Positions 17,958 to 28,700 of a stretch of 64,000 nt of DNA are shown in pieces. The translations under genes and the position numbers were made by a program. The notes below the pieces were generated by a model. That model saw nothing but the letters and a program-made list of their open reading frames with translations, had not been told where the DNA came from and did no database searches. Source of the stretch: Myxococcota bacterium (GTDB lineage: Bacteria > Myxococcota_A > UBA9160 > UBA6930); the NCBI GenBank assembly GCA_028285625.1, contig JANQOX010000014.1, positions 302,429 to 366,428 on the forward strand. Direction: 5' to 3'. How positions within the stretch are numbered: position 1 is the first letter of the stretch; each line of letters opens with the position of its first letter.

Positions 17958-18776
17958 CTAGCGGCGGCGGCGGCACCACCCCGCGATCGCCAGGCCGAGC
18001 CCGGTCAGTGCTGCCAGCCCCGGCTCCGGCACCGACCCCACGATCTGTCCGGAGAACGTGATCGTCTCAAGGGGCGCCAGGTCGATGTCGCCCTGCGTCA
18101 CCACCTTGCCGGGCAGGGCATCCCCGTCCTCTGAGATCAGGATGTCGATGATCCCCGACTCGCCCTGCTCGAGCTTGCCCAGCAAGAACGACAGTCCGAC
18201 GGCGACGTCGTCGGGCGCGGACTGCTGGACCCCGTTGGTCCCATCGAGCTGACCGTCCCGCAGGTTGTCGAAGAGGTCCCCGAACACGAAGCCCGGCTCG
18301 TCGACTTCCCAGCCCTGGCCGGGGCCGAGCGGCCCGGTCACGTCGGCGAACTCGTCGAAGAACGGCGGCTCGTCGATCTCGGCGTCGATGAACGAGAGGA
18401 AGGTCACGCCGTCCAGCGCCGCACCGGTGTCGTTGGAGATCAGGTAGCGGAGGATCAGGTCCGTCGAGTCGCCCGACAGGAACGGAGTCATCTCCACCGT
18501 CAGGCCGGCCGGCAGCGGATCCACCGACAGCTGCGCGGCCACGCCGGGCGTCGCACCGTTCAGGTCCTGCCCGTCGATCGCGAGGAACGCGTCGAGTTGC
18601 TCGACGGCACCGGTCGCCCCGATGGTCAGGGTCTGCCCGTTGACGCGCCCGCCCTCTCCATTGGGTCCGAAAGCCCCGAACGAAATCGCGTGGGCAGCCG
18701 GCGCCAGCAACCCTAGGGTCGGCGTCAGCAGCAGAATCAGAGTCGGGATCAACAGCAGTCGGCGGGTCATTGTCAC
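17958..18776 (-). CDS. PEP-CTERM sorting domain protein
   Basis: Signal peptide; C-terminus VPEPGLAALTGLGLAIAGWCRRRR. Confidence 0.85.
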   Translation of the reverse strand: MTMTRRLLLIPTLILLLTPTLGLLAPAAHAISFGAFGPNGEGGRVNGQTLTIGATGAVEQLDAFLAIDGQDLNGATPGVAAQLSVDPLPAGLTVEMTPFLSGDSTDLILRYLISNDTGAALDGVTFLSFIDAEIDEPPFFDEFADVTGPLGPGQGWEVDEPGFVFGDLFDNLRDGQLDGTNGVQQSAPDDVAVGLSFLLGKLEQGESGIIDILISEDGDALPGKVVTQGDIDLAPLETITFSGQIVGSVPEPGLAALTGLGLAIAGWCRRRR

Positions 18777-18860
18777 TTCCTCTCACATCGGGGACGCAGA
18801 GAAGTGAGTGGCCGGTTCTCCGGTCGGGTTACGCCCCCTGGGGGAGATTTCGCTCAGTAC

Positions 18861-18890
18861 TTGACCCTAGGAGCGCCGTCAGCGTAGATT
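18861..18890 (+). promoter_or_regulatory. Putative sigma70-type promoter of giant-protein operon
   Basis: TTGACC - 18 nt - TAGATT, 58 nt upstream of the ATG at 18949. Confidence 0.35.
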
Positions 18891-18948
18891 CCTCTTTGCA
18901 GTCCACCGCGTGTAACCCCGCGCGGCACCTCACCCGTTCGCGGATCCC

Positions 18949-21900
18949 ATGCTGAAGCTCCCCGGAAGCCTCCGACCGCGGTCGGGGCTCCTGCTCGTCT
19001 GTTGCCTGCTCCTAGCCGCCTGCGAGAAGCCGCCGGAGGAATTCTCCGAGCTGTCGTGTCGCGTGGCCGGCGATGCGATCGAGTTGAGCTGGAGCGACGA
19101 CGTCGGCGCGGAGGGCTACCGCGTCTACCGGGCGCTGGGCGACGGGGACGCGGCGCCGATCAGCGACACGCGGCAGACGCGCTTCGTCGATCCGGTCGCG
19201 GACCTGACCGAGGTGCCGGAGTACGAGGTGCGTGCCTTCGACGCCGAAGGGCGCGAGTACGCGGGTACCCCGAGCTGCGTTCCCGGCGAGTCCTCGGCGG
19301 GCTTCGCGGTCAACCAGGACACGCCGGAGCCCCCGCAGCAGCTGGTCTGCCGCGGCAAGAACGGCAAGGTCGACCTGCTGTGGGAGCCGTCCCAGGGGGC
19401 GGCGACCTACCGGGTCTACCGCTCGATCGACGACGGACTGCCGGGCGTCGACCAGATCGCCGAGGTCGCCGAGACCGCGTACCAGGACCTGCCCGTCGCC
19501 AACGGCACGATGCACTCCTACCAGTTGACCGCGGTGAGCCCGGGCGGCGTCGAGTCGAGCCCGACCGACTTCTGCGACGCGACGCCGCGCTCGCAGGGAG
19601 ACGACGGCCCGGCGCCGACGGCCGTGGGCGCGCTCCGCTGCCGCGCGAAGAACGACAAGGTGAACGTGTCGTGGGCGCCGGTCGACGGAGCCGCGTTCTA
19701 CCGCGTGGAGCGCACCACCCCCACCGCCACGACGCGGGCCGGCCAGGTTCTCGATCCCGCGTTCGCGGACTTCGGGCTCGAGATCGGCGTGCCGGTCTCG
19801 TACACGGTCATCGCGATCGCGGCCTCGGGCGCCGAGGCAGAGCCGTGCCAGGCCTGCGAGGTCACGCCCACCGAGCTGGGCGACGGCAACCTCGCTCCGT
19901 TCATCACGACCGAGCCGCTGACGACCGGGCTCGAGCTCCACCTCTACTACTACGACGTCGCGGCGGAGGACCCCGAGGGCGAGGAGGTCACCTACTCGCT
20001 CGAGACCGCGCCGGAAGGCATGGCGATCGTGCCCGAGACGGGCTTCATCTCCTGGCGTCCGACCGAGCCCCAGGTGGGCCCGCATCCGGTCGAGGTCCGC
20101 GCGACCGACCCGCTCGGCGCCTACGGCGTGCAGGCCTTCAGCGTCGACGTGGCCGCATACAACCGCCCGCCGAAGATCACTTCCATCCCGGTGCGGTACG
20201 CCCGAGTCGGCGACGGCTACGACTACGACGCCGACGCATTCGACAAGGAGGGCGAGACGCTCTCCTGGAGCTTCGCCGAGGCCGCGCCGCTCGGCATGGC
20301 GATCGACCCGGGCAGTGGCGAGATCTCGTGGGACGCGCCGCTGGCGGCCGTAGGCCAGGTCGACGTGGCCGTCCGCGTGGCCGACCCGTCGGGTGGGTTC
20401 GACACGCAGACCTATCCGCTGGACGTCGTCGCCGACCCGCTCGTCGTCGAAGCGCCGAGCGGCACCGTCCAGATCCTGGTCGGCGAGACGTTCGAGGTGG
20501 ATGCGCGCGCGAACTACGCCGGAGCCGGCTTCCGCGCCGTCCCGCTGCCGGCCAACGCGACGCTAGCCGGCCGCAGGTTCGCGTTCACGCCCGACGACGG
20601 TCAGGAAGGCACCTACGACGTCGGCTTCGAGGCCTCGTTCGCCGGAATGCGCGCGGCCAGCGTGCTTACGGTCGAAGTGGTGCGCCCGAACGCCGGCCCG
20701 ACGATCGACCCGGTCGGCCCGTTCGAGGTCGCCGAGGGACGCGAGCTGCGCTTCGAGATCACCGGAGCCGACGACGACGGAGATCCGCTGGTGTTCTCCG
20801 CGCCGGGGCTCGCGATCGACAACGCGGTCTTCGACGAGATCGACCGCGTGTTCCGCTTCCGCCCGAACTTCGACCAGGCCGGCAGCTACGAGGTCGTCTT
20901 CGACGTCAGCGACGGGCGCGACTTCGCGCAGACCACGGCGCAGATCGTCGTCACCGAGTCCGCGCCGCCGCTCGACGCGCTCGACCTGGTGCTCGATCCG
21001 GTGCAGAGCCCGACGTTCCAGAACCGCCAGGGCATCTCGGGCTCGATCGTCGGCGAGATCGCGGCCGGTCCGGGCGACGCCGGTCTCGGGCCGCTGGTCG
21101 TCGGGATGGATCCGGCCATCGGGCGACAGGGCGTCGTGCTCGAGGTCCTGCTGACGGGCCAGGATACGGCCTTCGAGCAGGGCGCCGCGCAGCCGAGCTT
21201 CGGGGCCGGCATCGACGTTCTCGAGGTGGAGGTGCTGTCACCCACCTCGTTGAAGGCCATCGTCGAGGTGCTGCCCGATGCGGAGCTCGGCGCGCGCCGC
21301 GTCCGCGTCCAGCAGGCCGGCCGCTCGGTCCCGTCGGTGATCGGGTTCAACGTGCGCCGCGGCGCATCGGCGATCTCCGGCACCATCCTCGACAGCTTCA
21401 CCGGCCAGCCGCTGGTCGGCGCGCGGGTCCGCGTCAACGGCAGCGACGCCGAGGCCGTGACCGACGAGAACGGCAAGTTCGAACTGGTCGGCGCTCCGTC
21501 GGGGCCGCAGACGCTCGTCTTCCACACGCAGAACTACGGCATCCGCCGCACCGAGCTGACGGTGCTCGAGAACCAGCGCGTCGCGTTCGAGGACCCGTTC
21601 GAGCTCGACGCACTCGCACGGCCCTTCAATCCCGGCGGATCGATCCCGCGCGCGGCCACGGTCGCCAGCGTGCTCGATCGCGGGCTGGGCAGCGTCGCCG
21701 GCGGACTCGACCTCGAGCAGGCGAAGGCGCTGGTCGCGGACACGATCCTCGCGCTGGGCACGGACGAGATGGGCGTGCGCGACGAGGCCGGCAACCAGCT
21801 GAACCCGCTGATGACCGACGACGGGCTCTTCACGTTGAGTCCCGTCGGCCTCGAGGTCATCGCCCGGCGCTGGCAGGAAGGCCACGTCTACGACCTGGGC

Positions 21901-24900
21901 ACGCTGCTCGGCAACCTGGACGGCTTCGTCGGCTTCGCGCTCGAGTTCGACTACGAAGGGTCGCTGGCGAGGCTCCAGCAGGGGGTGGACGAGGCCTGGG
22001 CCAACCCCGGTGATCCGCGGTCCGCGCTGCCGATCCTGCTCTTCAACCAGGGCACGTCGCTGTCGCCGCTGCCGCCGATCCTGACGTCGGCGACGCCGAT
22101 GAACGCACTGCAGGCCTACCTGCTGACGACCAGCTTCATCGCGCGCCACGCGGTGCAGATCGACGCGGCGGTGGACCGCCTGCTCGAGAGCGCCGGCGCC
22201 GAAGGCGCTGCGGCCGGCCAGCTCTTCCGGGGCGACGGCGATGCACTGGCCGGGATCGGAACGCCGGAGGAGCAGGAGCGCGCTCATCTCCATGCCCTCG
22301 CCAAGGCCGTGCTCGGCCTGCTCGTCGCACGCCCGGCCCACGCGCAGGAGGCCCCGGAAGGCGAGGAGATCCTGCCCAACGCCAACAACCCGCCCGCCGA
22401 CAGCTGGACCGACTTCCTGTGGAACTCGCTGCCGGACGCGAAGGGGGCGGCCATTGCCGCAGCGGTCGCGTTGGGCATCACGGCGATCTTCTTCGTGATC
22501 GGCGGCGGGGCCGCGGCGCTGTTGACCGGGGCATTCCTCCTCGCCGCCGGGACCGCGATCGCGACCGGCCTGGCGCTCGGGATCATGGCCAAGATGTACT
22601 CGACGCTGGTCATCCCCGGCACGCGGAACTCGGTGCGACCGGAGGCACCCATCGCGGACAGCTTTGCCGTGTCGCGGCTTCCGGGGTCCGAGGACAAGAT
22701 CACCATCAAGTTCCAGCGCTCCACGTCGGACATCGCCGTCGAGAACGCCCGCGAAGCCGGCACGACGAGCGTGCTGCCGTACGTTCGAGGCCTGAGCGAC
22801 CTGGCGGATCTCTTCGGCCCGGGCATCAACCCGCAGTTCTTCGAGTTCGAGTACCACCTCTGGCGCTTCTCGAGGGCCGACGACACCAACCTGCAGACGG
22901 GCACGCTGCTGTCGCAGATCTCGCTGCCGGTCCGCGACAGCGACACCGTGCGCCAGTTCGTGATCCGCGCCGACGCGCTCCCGGAAGGAGACAGCTTCTT
23001 CCGCATCTCGACGATCCAGATGTACGACAGCTTCTTCACGCGCAGCATCGGATCGCAGGGCCAGCGCGAGGTCTATCCGATCGAGCTCGTCTACCAGGAC
23101 TTCGGCCTGCGGCCGCCCAGCGGCTCGACGGCGGTGACCAAGTCCGCGCTCGACTTCGGAGCGTCCGTCCCCAACGGCGTGATCCAGGCCCAGATCCTCG
23201 CGACGGAGGCGGAGATCGCGACGCTCCAGGCCCGCTACGCGGCGCTGACCGACGATCTGATGGTCCAGGACGGCGTCACGCGCGAGCTCCAGGGAATGCA
23301 GCGCGAGCTCCGCGGGGCGCGTGTCGCGCTCGAGCAGTCGATCCAAGAGCTGACGTTCAAGCTCCGCCGGCACACGGAGCTGATGGAGGTGCTCGACCAG
23401 CACATCCGCGACAGCTTCGCTCGGAACCTGGGGCCCGACGCCACCGTCGCCGCGCTCGATCAGCCGTTCGGCGGCGTCGGAGAACGCCTGCGGTCGATCG
23501 CCGGCGCCGAGGCCTATGCACAAGCCGAGCCCCACCTGAAGGCCGCCGCGAGGAACGCCTACCAGCTCGAGACGGGCCTTAGGATCGAACGCATCCAGGA
23601 AGCCAACCTGAAGACGCTGACGCGCCAATCCGCGGAGCTCGACGATGCGTTCCGCGCGATCGCAGAACAGGACAACGTCGTCCGATCGGTGGTCTTCGAC
23701 TTCTCGCGCGACAACCACGTCGACCCGCGCGTCCCCGACACGTCTCCGGTCGTTCGGACGGAGTTCATCGCCACGATCATCAAGAAGCCCGGCGAGCCTC
23801 CGCGAGTGATCGGCGTACCGGGGGTGTCGACCCCCTCCGAACTCGCGGAACTGGTGGATGGCTACCTCGACTTCGCGAACGAGCGGCTCGACGCCTCGCG
23901 ACGCGTCAATCGTGAGATCACCGACGCCGTCGACGAAGCCCTCGACCGGAACACGCTGATCAGTCCCGAGGAGCTCCAGCGCTACGTCGACGCCAAGGGC
24001 CGAGTGGATGCGGAGTCGGAGACCATCCGCAAGCAGATCTACGAGTCGCAGCGAGCCCAGGGTGAGATCGCTGACGAGCGCTCCAAGGTCAACCAACGGC
24101 GGAGTGGCGCCCAGGCCAAGAACGCGCAGCTCTCCGAGGTCGCGGAGCCTCGCAAGAACGCGCCGAAGACGAAGGGCCGGCTCACCCGCCAGGTGCTCGG
24201 CACGACCGCCGAGGTGTTCGGAGCCGCCGCGGACGTCGCCGATGCGTCGATCCAGGTGCGCGACGGCATCAAGGTCATCCCGAGCCCGCTGTCGCCGCCG
24301 TACTTCGTGCGCAAGGAAGGCGACGAGATCCAGTACGACTTCTTCGACGGCATCCTGCGCCCGATCTCCCGGCTGGCCCCCGCGCCCGACTCGGCCGAGG
24401 CCCGCGTCCGCCTCGCGATGGCGGAGCGGGACTGGGCGATCGGAGACGGCAGCGAGGAGAGCGCGGCGGCGCTGGCCGCCGTGGGCACGCGCTTCGTCGC
24501 CGACGTCGTACCGGCGATCCACGTCGGCCCGCCGGGCTTCCCGGTGCAGCGGGTGCAGGCCACCGGGATCGGCCTGGCGCCGAAGTTCGAGACCGACTGG
24601 CGGCCGGAATACTGGCGGGCGTTCATCCGCACGGCCGGCGACGCCGAGAACCCGAAGGCCGGGTATCTGTTCCGGGACCATCTGATGGGCCCGACGGACC
24701 CCGAGCCCACCAGTGCCGGCTTCCCCTCTGCCGTGATCGCGCTGGACTCCAAGGGCCGTGTCTACCTGAACAACTCCAGCTCGAACTCGCGCTTCGGCGG
24801 CCGGATGTTCCGCTTCTTCGGCGATCCGGTCACGCGCGAGCTGGTGGGGACGATCAACTACTACAGCTCACTCCTCGGGGTCTCGCGCGCAGCCGCTCCG

Positions 24901-25788
24901 GTCGCGATGGACATCGGGTCCTACGAGGACACCACCTACGGCCTGGTCGAGGACCTGTTCATCGCCAACCGGGACGGCAACCGGCGCTTCAACGGCAGCA
25001 TCGCGCCCAACCGGGTGCTGCGCCTGCCGGTCCACCTGATCGACAACCACCCCGGGTTTGCGGCCGGCCAGCGCGACCGCATCGTCGGCCAGCCCTACGC
25101 CGACCACGAGGATTTCCGCTTCACCGGTCCGTCCGATCTCGAGGTCGACCGTCGCAACGCGCTGGAAGACGGCCCCAGCACCCTCTACCTGTCCGACGAA
25201 GAGGTGCTCTACGCGCTGCTGCCGCCGGAGACGCCAGGCGGCGGCGCCATCGTGAAGGAAGTCCTCCGGATCGACGGGCGGCGCTGGTCGGGCATCGCGG
25301 TCGACGCGAACGGACACATGCTGTTCGCCGACTGGAACGCGGGCGAGGTCTTCCTGCTGACCGCCGACGAACTCGAGCGCATCCTCGCCGGCGGACCGAT
25401 CACGAGCAACAGCGACCTCGACGAGCGGGGCTTCCTGCTGAAGGTCGGCCTGAACCGACCGACGGACATCGAGCTCGACGCGCACGAGGCGCGATACGTC
25501 GTGTCGACGCCGGACGGCTTCCAGCCCTTCAATCTGTCCGTGGTCGGGCGGTTCGGGGCCAACGTCCGCGAGGTGCGGCTCGTCGTGGCCGGTCGCGAGC
25601 TGCCGGTCACCCGGCGCCCCGACCGCGGCAACATCTTCATCGCCGGCTTCGCGAGCGAACGCACGCTGGGCAAGACCGCGATCCTGAAGACCCGCATGAT
25701 CGACCCCGGCTCGGGTCGGGAGTTCTGGGCCAAGCGCGAGATCCAGCTCTCGCTGTTCGGCGCCTCGCCGCTGGAGGAGCCCCTCTAG
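18949..25788 (+). CDS. Giant lipoprotein with fibronectin-III/Ig-like domains, TM/helical region and C-terminal beta-propeller-like region (2279 aa)
   Basis: Lipobox LLAAC; repeated FN3-like AxxYRVYR motifs; Ig-like DPEGEEVTYSLETAPEGMAI; carboxypeptidase-regulatory-like SGTILDSFTGQPLVGARVRV; NHL-like segments near the C-terminus. Confidence 0.85.
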   Translation: MLKLPGSLRPRSGLLLVCCLLLAACEKPPEEFSELSCRVAGDAIELSWSDDVGAEGYRVYRALGDGDAAPISDTRQTRFVDPVADLTEVPEYEVRAFDAEGREYAGTPSCVPGESSAGFAVNQDTPEPPQQLVCRGKNGKVDLLWEPSQGAATYRVYRSIDDGLPGVDQIAEVAETAYQDLPVANGTMHSYQLTAVSPGGVESSPTDFCDATPRSQGDDGPAPTAVGALRCRAKNDKVNVSWAPVDGAAFYRVERTTPTATTRAGQVLDPAFADFGLEIGVPVSYTVIAIAASGAEAEPCQACEVTPTELGDGNLAPFITTEPLTTGLELHLYYYDVAAEDPEGEEVTYSLETAPEGMAIVPETGFISWRPTEPQVGPHPVEVRATDPLGAYGVQAFSVDVAAYNRPPKITSIPVRYARVGDGYDYDADAFDKEGETLSWSFAEAAPLGMAIDPGSGEISWDAPLAAVGQVDVAVRVADPSGGFDTQTYPLDVVADPLVVEAPSGTVQILVGETFEVDARANYAGAGFRAVPLPANATLAGRRFAFTPDDGQEGTYDVGFEASFAGMRAASVLTVEVVRPNAGPTIDPVGPFEVAEGRELRFEITGADDDGDPLVFSAPGLAIDNAVFDEIDRVFRFRPNFDQAGSYEVVFDVSDGRDFAQTTAQIVVTESAPPLDALDLVLDPVQSPTFQNRQGISGSIVGEIAAGPGDAGLGPLVVGMDPAIGRQGVVLEVLLTGQDTAFEQGAAQPSFGAGIDVLEVEVLSPTSLKAIVEVLPDAELGARRVRVQQAGRSVPSVIGFNVRRGASAISGTILDSFTGQPLVGARVRVNGSDAEAVTDENGKFELVGAPSGPQTLVFHTQNYGIRRTELTVLENQRVAFEDPFELDALARPFNPGGSIPRAATVASVLDRGLGSVAGGLDLEQAKALVADTILALGTDEMGVRDEAGNQLNPLMTDDGLFTLSPVGLEVIARRWQEGHVYDLGTLLGNLDGFVGFALEFDYEGSLARLQQGVDEAWANPGDPRSALPILLFNQGTSLSPLPPILTSATPMNALQAYLLTTSFIARHAVQIDAAVDRLLESAGAEGAAAGQLFRGDGDALAGIGTPEEQERAHLHALAKAVLGLLVARPAHAQEAPEGEEILPNANNPPADSWTDFLWNSLPDAKGAAIAAAVALGITAIFFVIGGGAAALLTGAFLLAAGTAIATGLALGIMAKMYSTLVIPGTRNSVRPEAPIADSFAVSRLPGSEDKITIKFQRSTSDIAVENAREAGTTSVLPYVRGLSDLADLFGPGINPQFFEFEYHLWRFSRADDTNLQTGTLLSQISLPVRDSDTVRQFVIRADALPEGDSFFRISTIQMYDSFFTRSIGSQGQREVYPIELVYQDFGLRPPSGSTAVTKSALDFGASVPNGVIQAQILATEAEIATLQARYAALTDDLMVQDGVTRELQGMQRELRGARVALEQSIQELTFKLRRHTELMEVLDQHIRDSFARNLGPDATVAALDQPFGGVGERLRSIAGAEAYAQAEPHLKAAARNAYQLETGLRIERIQEANLKTLTRQSAELDDAFRAIAEQDNVVRSVVFDFSRDNHVDPRVPDTSPVVRTEFIATIIKKPGEPPRVIGVPGVSTPSELAELVDGYLDFANERLDASRRVNREITDAVDEALDRNTLISPEELQRYVDAKGRVDAESETIRKQIYESQRAQGEIADERSKVNQRRSGAQAKNAQLSEVAEPRKNAPKTKGRLTRQVLGTTAEVFGAAADVADASIQVRDGIKVIPSPLSPPYFVRKEGDEIQYDFFDGILRPISRLAPAPDSAEARVRLAMAERDWAIGDGSEESAAALAAVGTRFVADVVPAIHVGPPGFPVQRVQATGIGLAPKFETDWRPEYWRAFIRTAGDAENPKAGYLFRDHLMGPTDPEPTSAGFPSAVIALDSKGRVYLNNSSSNSRFGGRMFRFFGDPVTRELVGTINYYSSLLGVSRAAAPVAMDIGSYEDTTYGLVEDLFIANRDGNRRFNGSIAPNRVLRLPVHLIDNHPGFAAGQRDRIVGQPYADHEDFRFTGPSDLEVDRRNALEDGPSTLYLSDEEVLYALLPPETPGGGAIVKEVLRIDGRRWSGIAVDANGHMLFADWNAGEVFLLTADELERILAGGPITSNSDLDERGFLLKVGLNRPTDIELDAHEARYVVSTPDGFQPFNLSVVGRFGANVREVRLVVAGRELPVTRRPDRGNIFIAGFASERTLGKTAILKTRMIDPGSGREFWAKREIQLSLFGASPLEEPL

Positions 25789-25790
25789 CC

Positions 25791-28700
25791 ATGCGCGCCC
25801 GGGCTCGAGTCAATGCCGTCTCGCTGCTGCTGGCCGCGCTGGTCGTGCTCGCGGGGCTCGGCCTGCGCGCCTCCGCGGAGCCCACGATCACGCTGTCCGG
25901 GCCGCAGATGCGCGGGCCCGTCACGGCCGACTCGGAGGGCCGCTTCGACTTCGGGCAGATTCCGCTGAAGAGCAACTCCGTCAACACCTTCACCGTCACG
26001 GCGACCGACGACTTCGGCAACGAGCAGTCGAAGGAGATCTCGATCACCCAGCTGTCGCTCGACAAGGTGGTGGTGGCCAGCGTCACGAGCCGCCCGCTGA
26101 CGGTGCAAGAGGTGGAGACGCTGGTCGAGGACGGCGTCATCGACCTGGACGACCCCGAGAACTTCAACGTCTCCTCGTTCAACATCGTGCTGACGATCGC
26201 GAAGGAGCCGGTCTCGTTCGCGATCCCGCTCGTGGTGCCGAAGGCCGAGCCCGAGGAGGGGTTCGAGAACCCGAAGTTCAAGACGGGTCGGGTGACGGGG
26301 GGCGGCTCACCGAAGATTCCCGACACCGAGATCATCATCACCGAGATCAATCCGCCCGGTGCGCCCCAGGGATTCGTCCCGATTCCGGGCGTCATCATCA
26401 TCGAGGGCGACATCAAGACCCTGAAGGAGTTCTTTTCGGTCCGCCTGCTGCTGATGAACATCTCGGGGATCTTCACGCTCGCCGACGTGCGGGCGATGAT
26501 CACGTTCCCCCAGGGCGGCCTCAGCGCGACGCTGCCGGCCGACGGCGTAGTGCGCTTCGGGGACATCCTGCCGGGCACCGCGGCGTCCCCGGGCCAGGGC
26601 GAGCGCGAGTTCATCGTCCGCGGCGACGAGATCGGCGACCAGCCGGTGCGCGTCGAGTTCTCCGGCGAGATCACCGGGCCCGGCATCCCGGCGGACGAGG
26701 CCATCCCGTTCAGCGGCGGCGCGAACACGACTGTCGCCGTGAAGGGACCGCCCACGTTCGACGTGCGCGTATTCCACCCGCCGGAGGTGCTCGCGCTCGA
26801 CCCCTACGAGCTGGTCGTCGAGATCACGAACACCGGCGAGGCCCCCGCGCTGTACTCGAGCCTCGAGCTCAACGTGGGCGCCGACGCGAAGCTCGTGCGC
26901 TGCGAGCCGGGCGCGACGGCCGACGACGATCCGGTCTGCGAGGACGTCGAAGGGCCCGAGGTCCGCGCATTCGGCCACGTCTTCCCGGGTGACCGTGTGC
27001 GCGAGTCGTTCACCGTGCTGCCGCTGACGAGCGGTCCGATCAGCTCGTGCATCGGGATCTCGGACCAGAACATCGCGCTCGAGGTCCAGGTCGGGAACAT
27101 CGGCTGCATCGTCGGCCACTTCCCGCCGCCGCGAGAGAGCCCCGACGGCATCCCCATCGTGTCGGTGCTGCCGTTCGCCAACGCGTTCGGAATCAGCACG
27201 GACTCCGCCGTGACGGCCTTCTTCAGCGAGCTGATGGACGAGACGTCCATCAACGGCGGGTCCTTCCAGGTCATCGACGACGCCGGCGAGCAGGTGCCCG
27301 GCCAGCTCCGCTTCGTCGAGCTGAGCGAACGCACGATCGCAATCTGGCAGGTCTTCGGAACTGCGTCGAACCGCCTCGACGGCAACACGAAGTTCACCGT
27401 CTTCCTGTCCGACGACATCCGGGATCTCGAGGGCAATCCCCTCGCGAACGAGTGGACCAGCACGTTCCGGACCACGTCGTCCATCGACGACATCGATCCG
27501 CCGATCCTGTCGCTGTCGATCGAGCCGCCCGTGGATCCGCTCGAGGTCATCCCGGGCCAGCTGGTCGAGCTCGACGCCTACCCCACGGACCAGGGCAGCG
27601 GCGTCGCGCGCGTCGAGGTGCGGCTCGAGAACGTGTCCGACCCGGACGCCGAGATCGAGTTCATCGACCAGAAGACCGTCTTCGACCAGACCACACTGCC
27701 CTGTCTGTTCGCGGTCGACTCGGCGCTGCTCGATCCGGGCAGCACGTACCGATTCCTGGCCGCGGCCTACGACGTGGCCGGCAACCGCGCGGACGCGACG
27801 CTCGACTTCACGCTCTCGACGACGGGCGTCCCGCCGATCGTGCAGCTTCCCGAGGACCCCGCGGTCCCGGCGCTGCAGGGCATCTCGATCGACCTGACGC
27901 CCGACGTCGTCAGCTCGTCGGGCCGCATCGTCCGCTTCTTCCTCGACGGCGCCGGGCTACCGTTCGCGACGACGACGCTGCCGCCCTACCAGGCGGTGCT
28001 GCGCACGACCGACCTGCCTCTGGGCCCGCACACCGTGCGCGCCGAGGTCGAGGACGGGCTGGGCCAGCTCGGACAGGACGAGTTCTCCTTCGAGCTGGCG
28101 ATCAACCCGTCGCGCCCGGTCGTCGACTTCGGCGACCTGCCGGACGGCGTGCGCTTCGTGAAGGGCGCGGAGGTTCCGATCGCGGCGACCATCGAGGACC
28201 CGCTGGGCATCACCGACGTGGCCTTCCTGCTGGACGACCCGGCCGGCGTTCCGTTGGCGACCGGCTTCGCACCGTTCACGCTCGACACGACCGACCTCTC
28301 GCTGGGCGAGCACCGGCTCTATCTGCTGGCCACGAACCCGCTCGGCAACCAGAACGACCCGGTCGACCCCCGCTCGTTCCTCGTGTTCGAGATCCTCGAT
28401 GCCGCCGGGACCGGCGGTCCGCCCGCGCCGCCGCTGCTCGACCCGCTGGCTCCGCCGGAGCGGGGCCTGGTCGGCATCGCCGGCGTGGCGCCCGCCGGCA
28501 GCCAGGTGATCATCGCGAACCTCTCGCAGGGCCTGCAGATCTCGACCGGCGTCGACGCCGCGGGCCGCTTCTCGACGCAACTCGCCGCCGAGGTGGGCGA
28601 CCTCGTGCAGGCCGTCGTGATCGACCTGTCGGTCGCCGTCGACCCGAGCGCGCCGGCCGCGGCGACCGTCCCGGCCCCGCCCGCGTTGGTGGCGCTCGAG

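Noticed and set aside
21238-24681. 1147-aa minus-strand ORF opposite the 2279-aa lipoprotein
   Set aside because: Antisense shadow ORF, composition typical of reverse-complemented GC-rich coding DNA.
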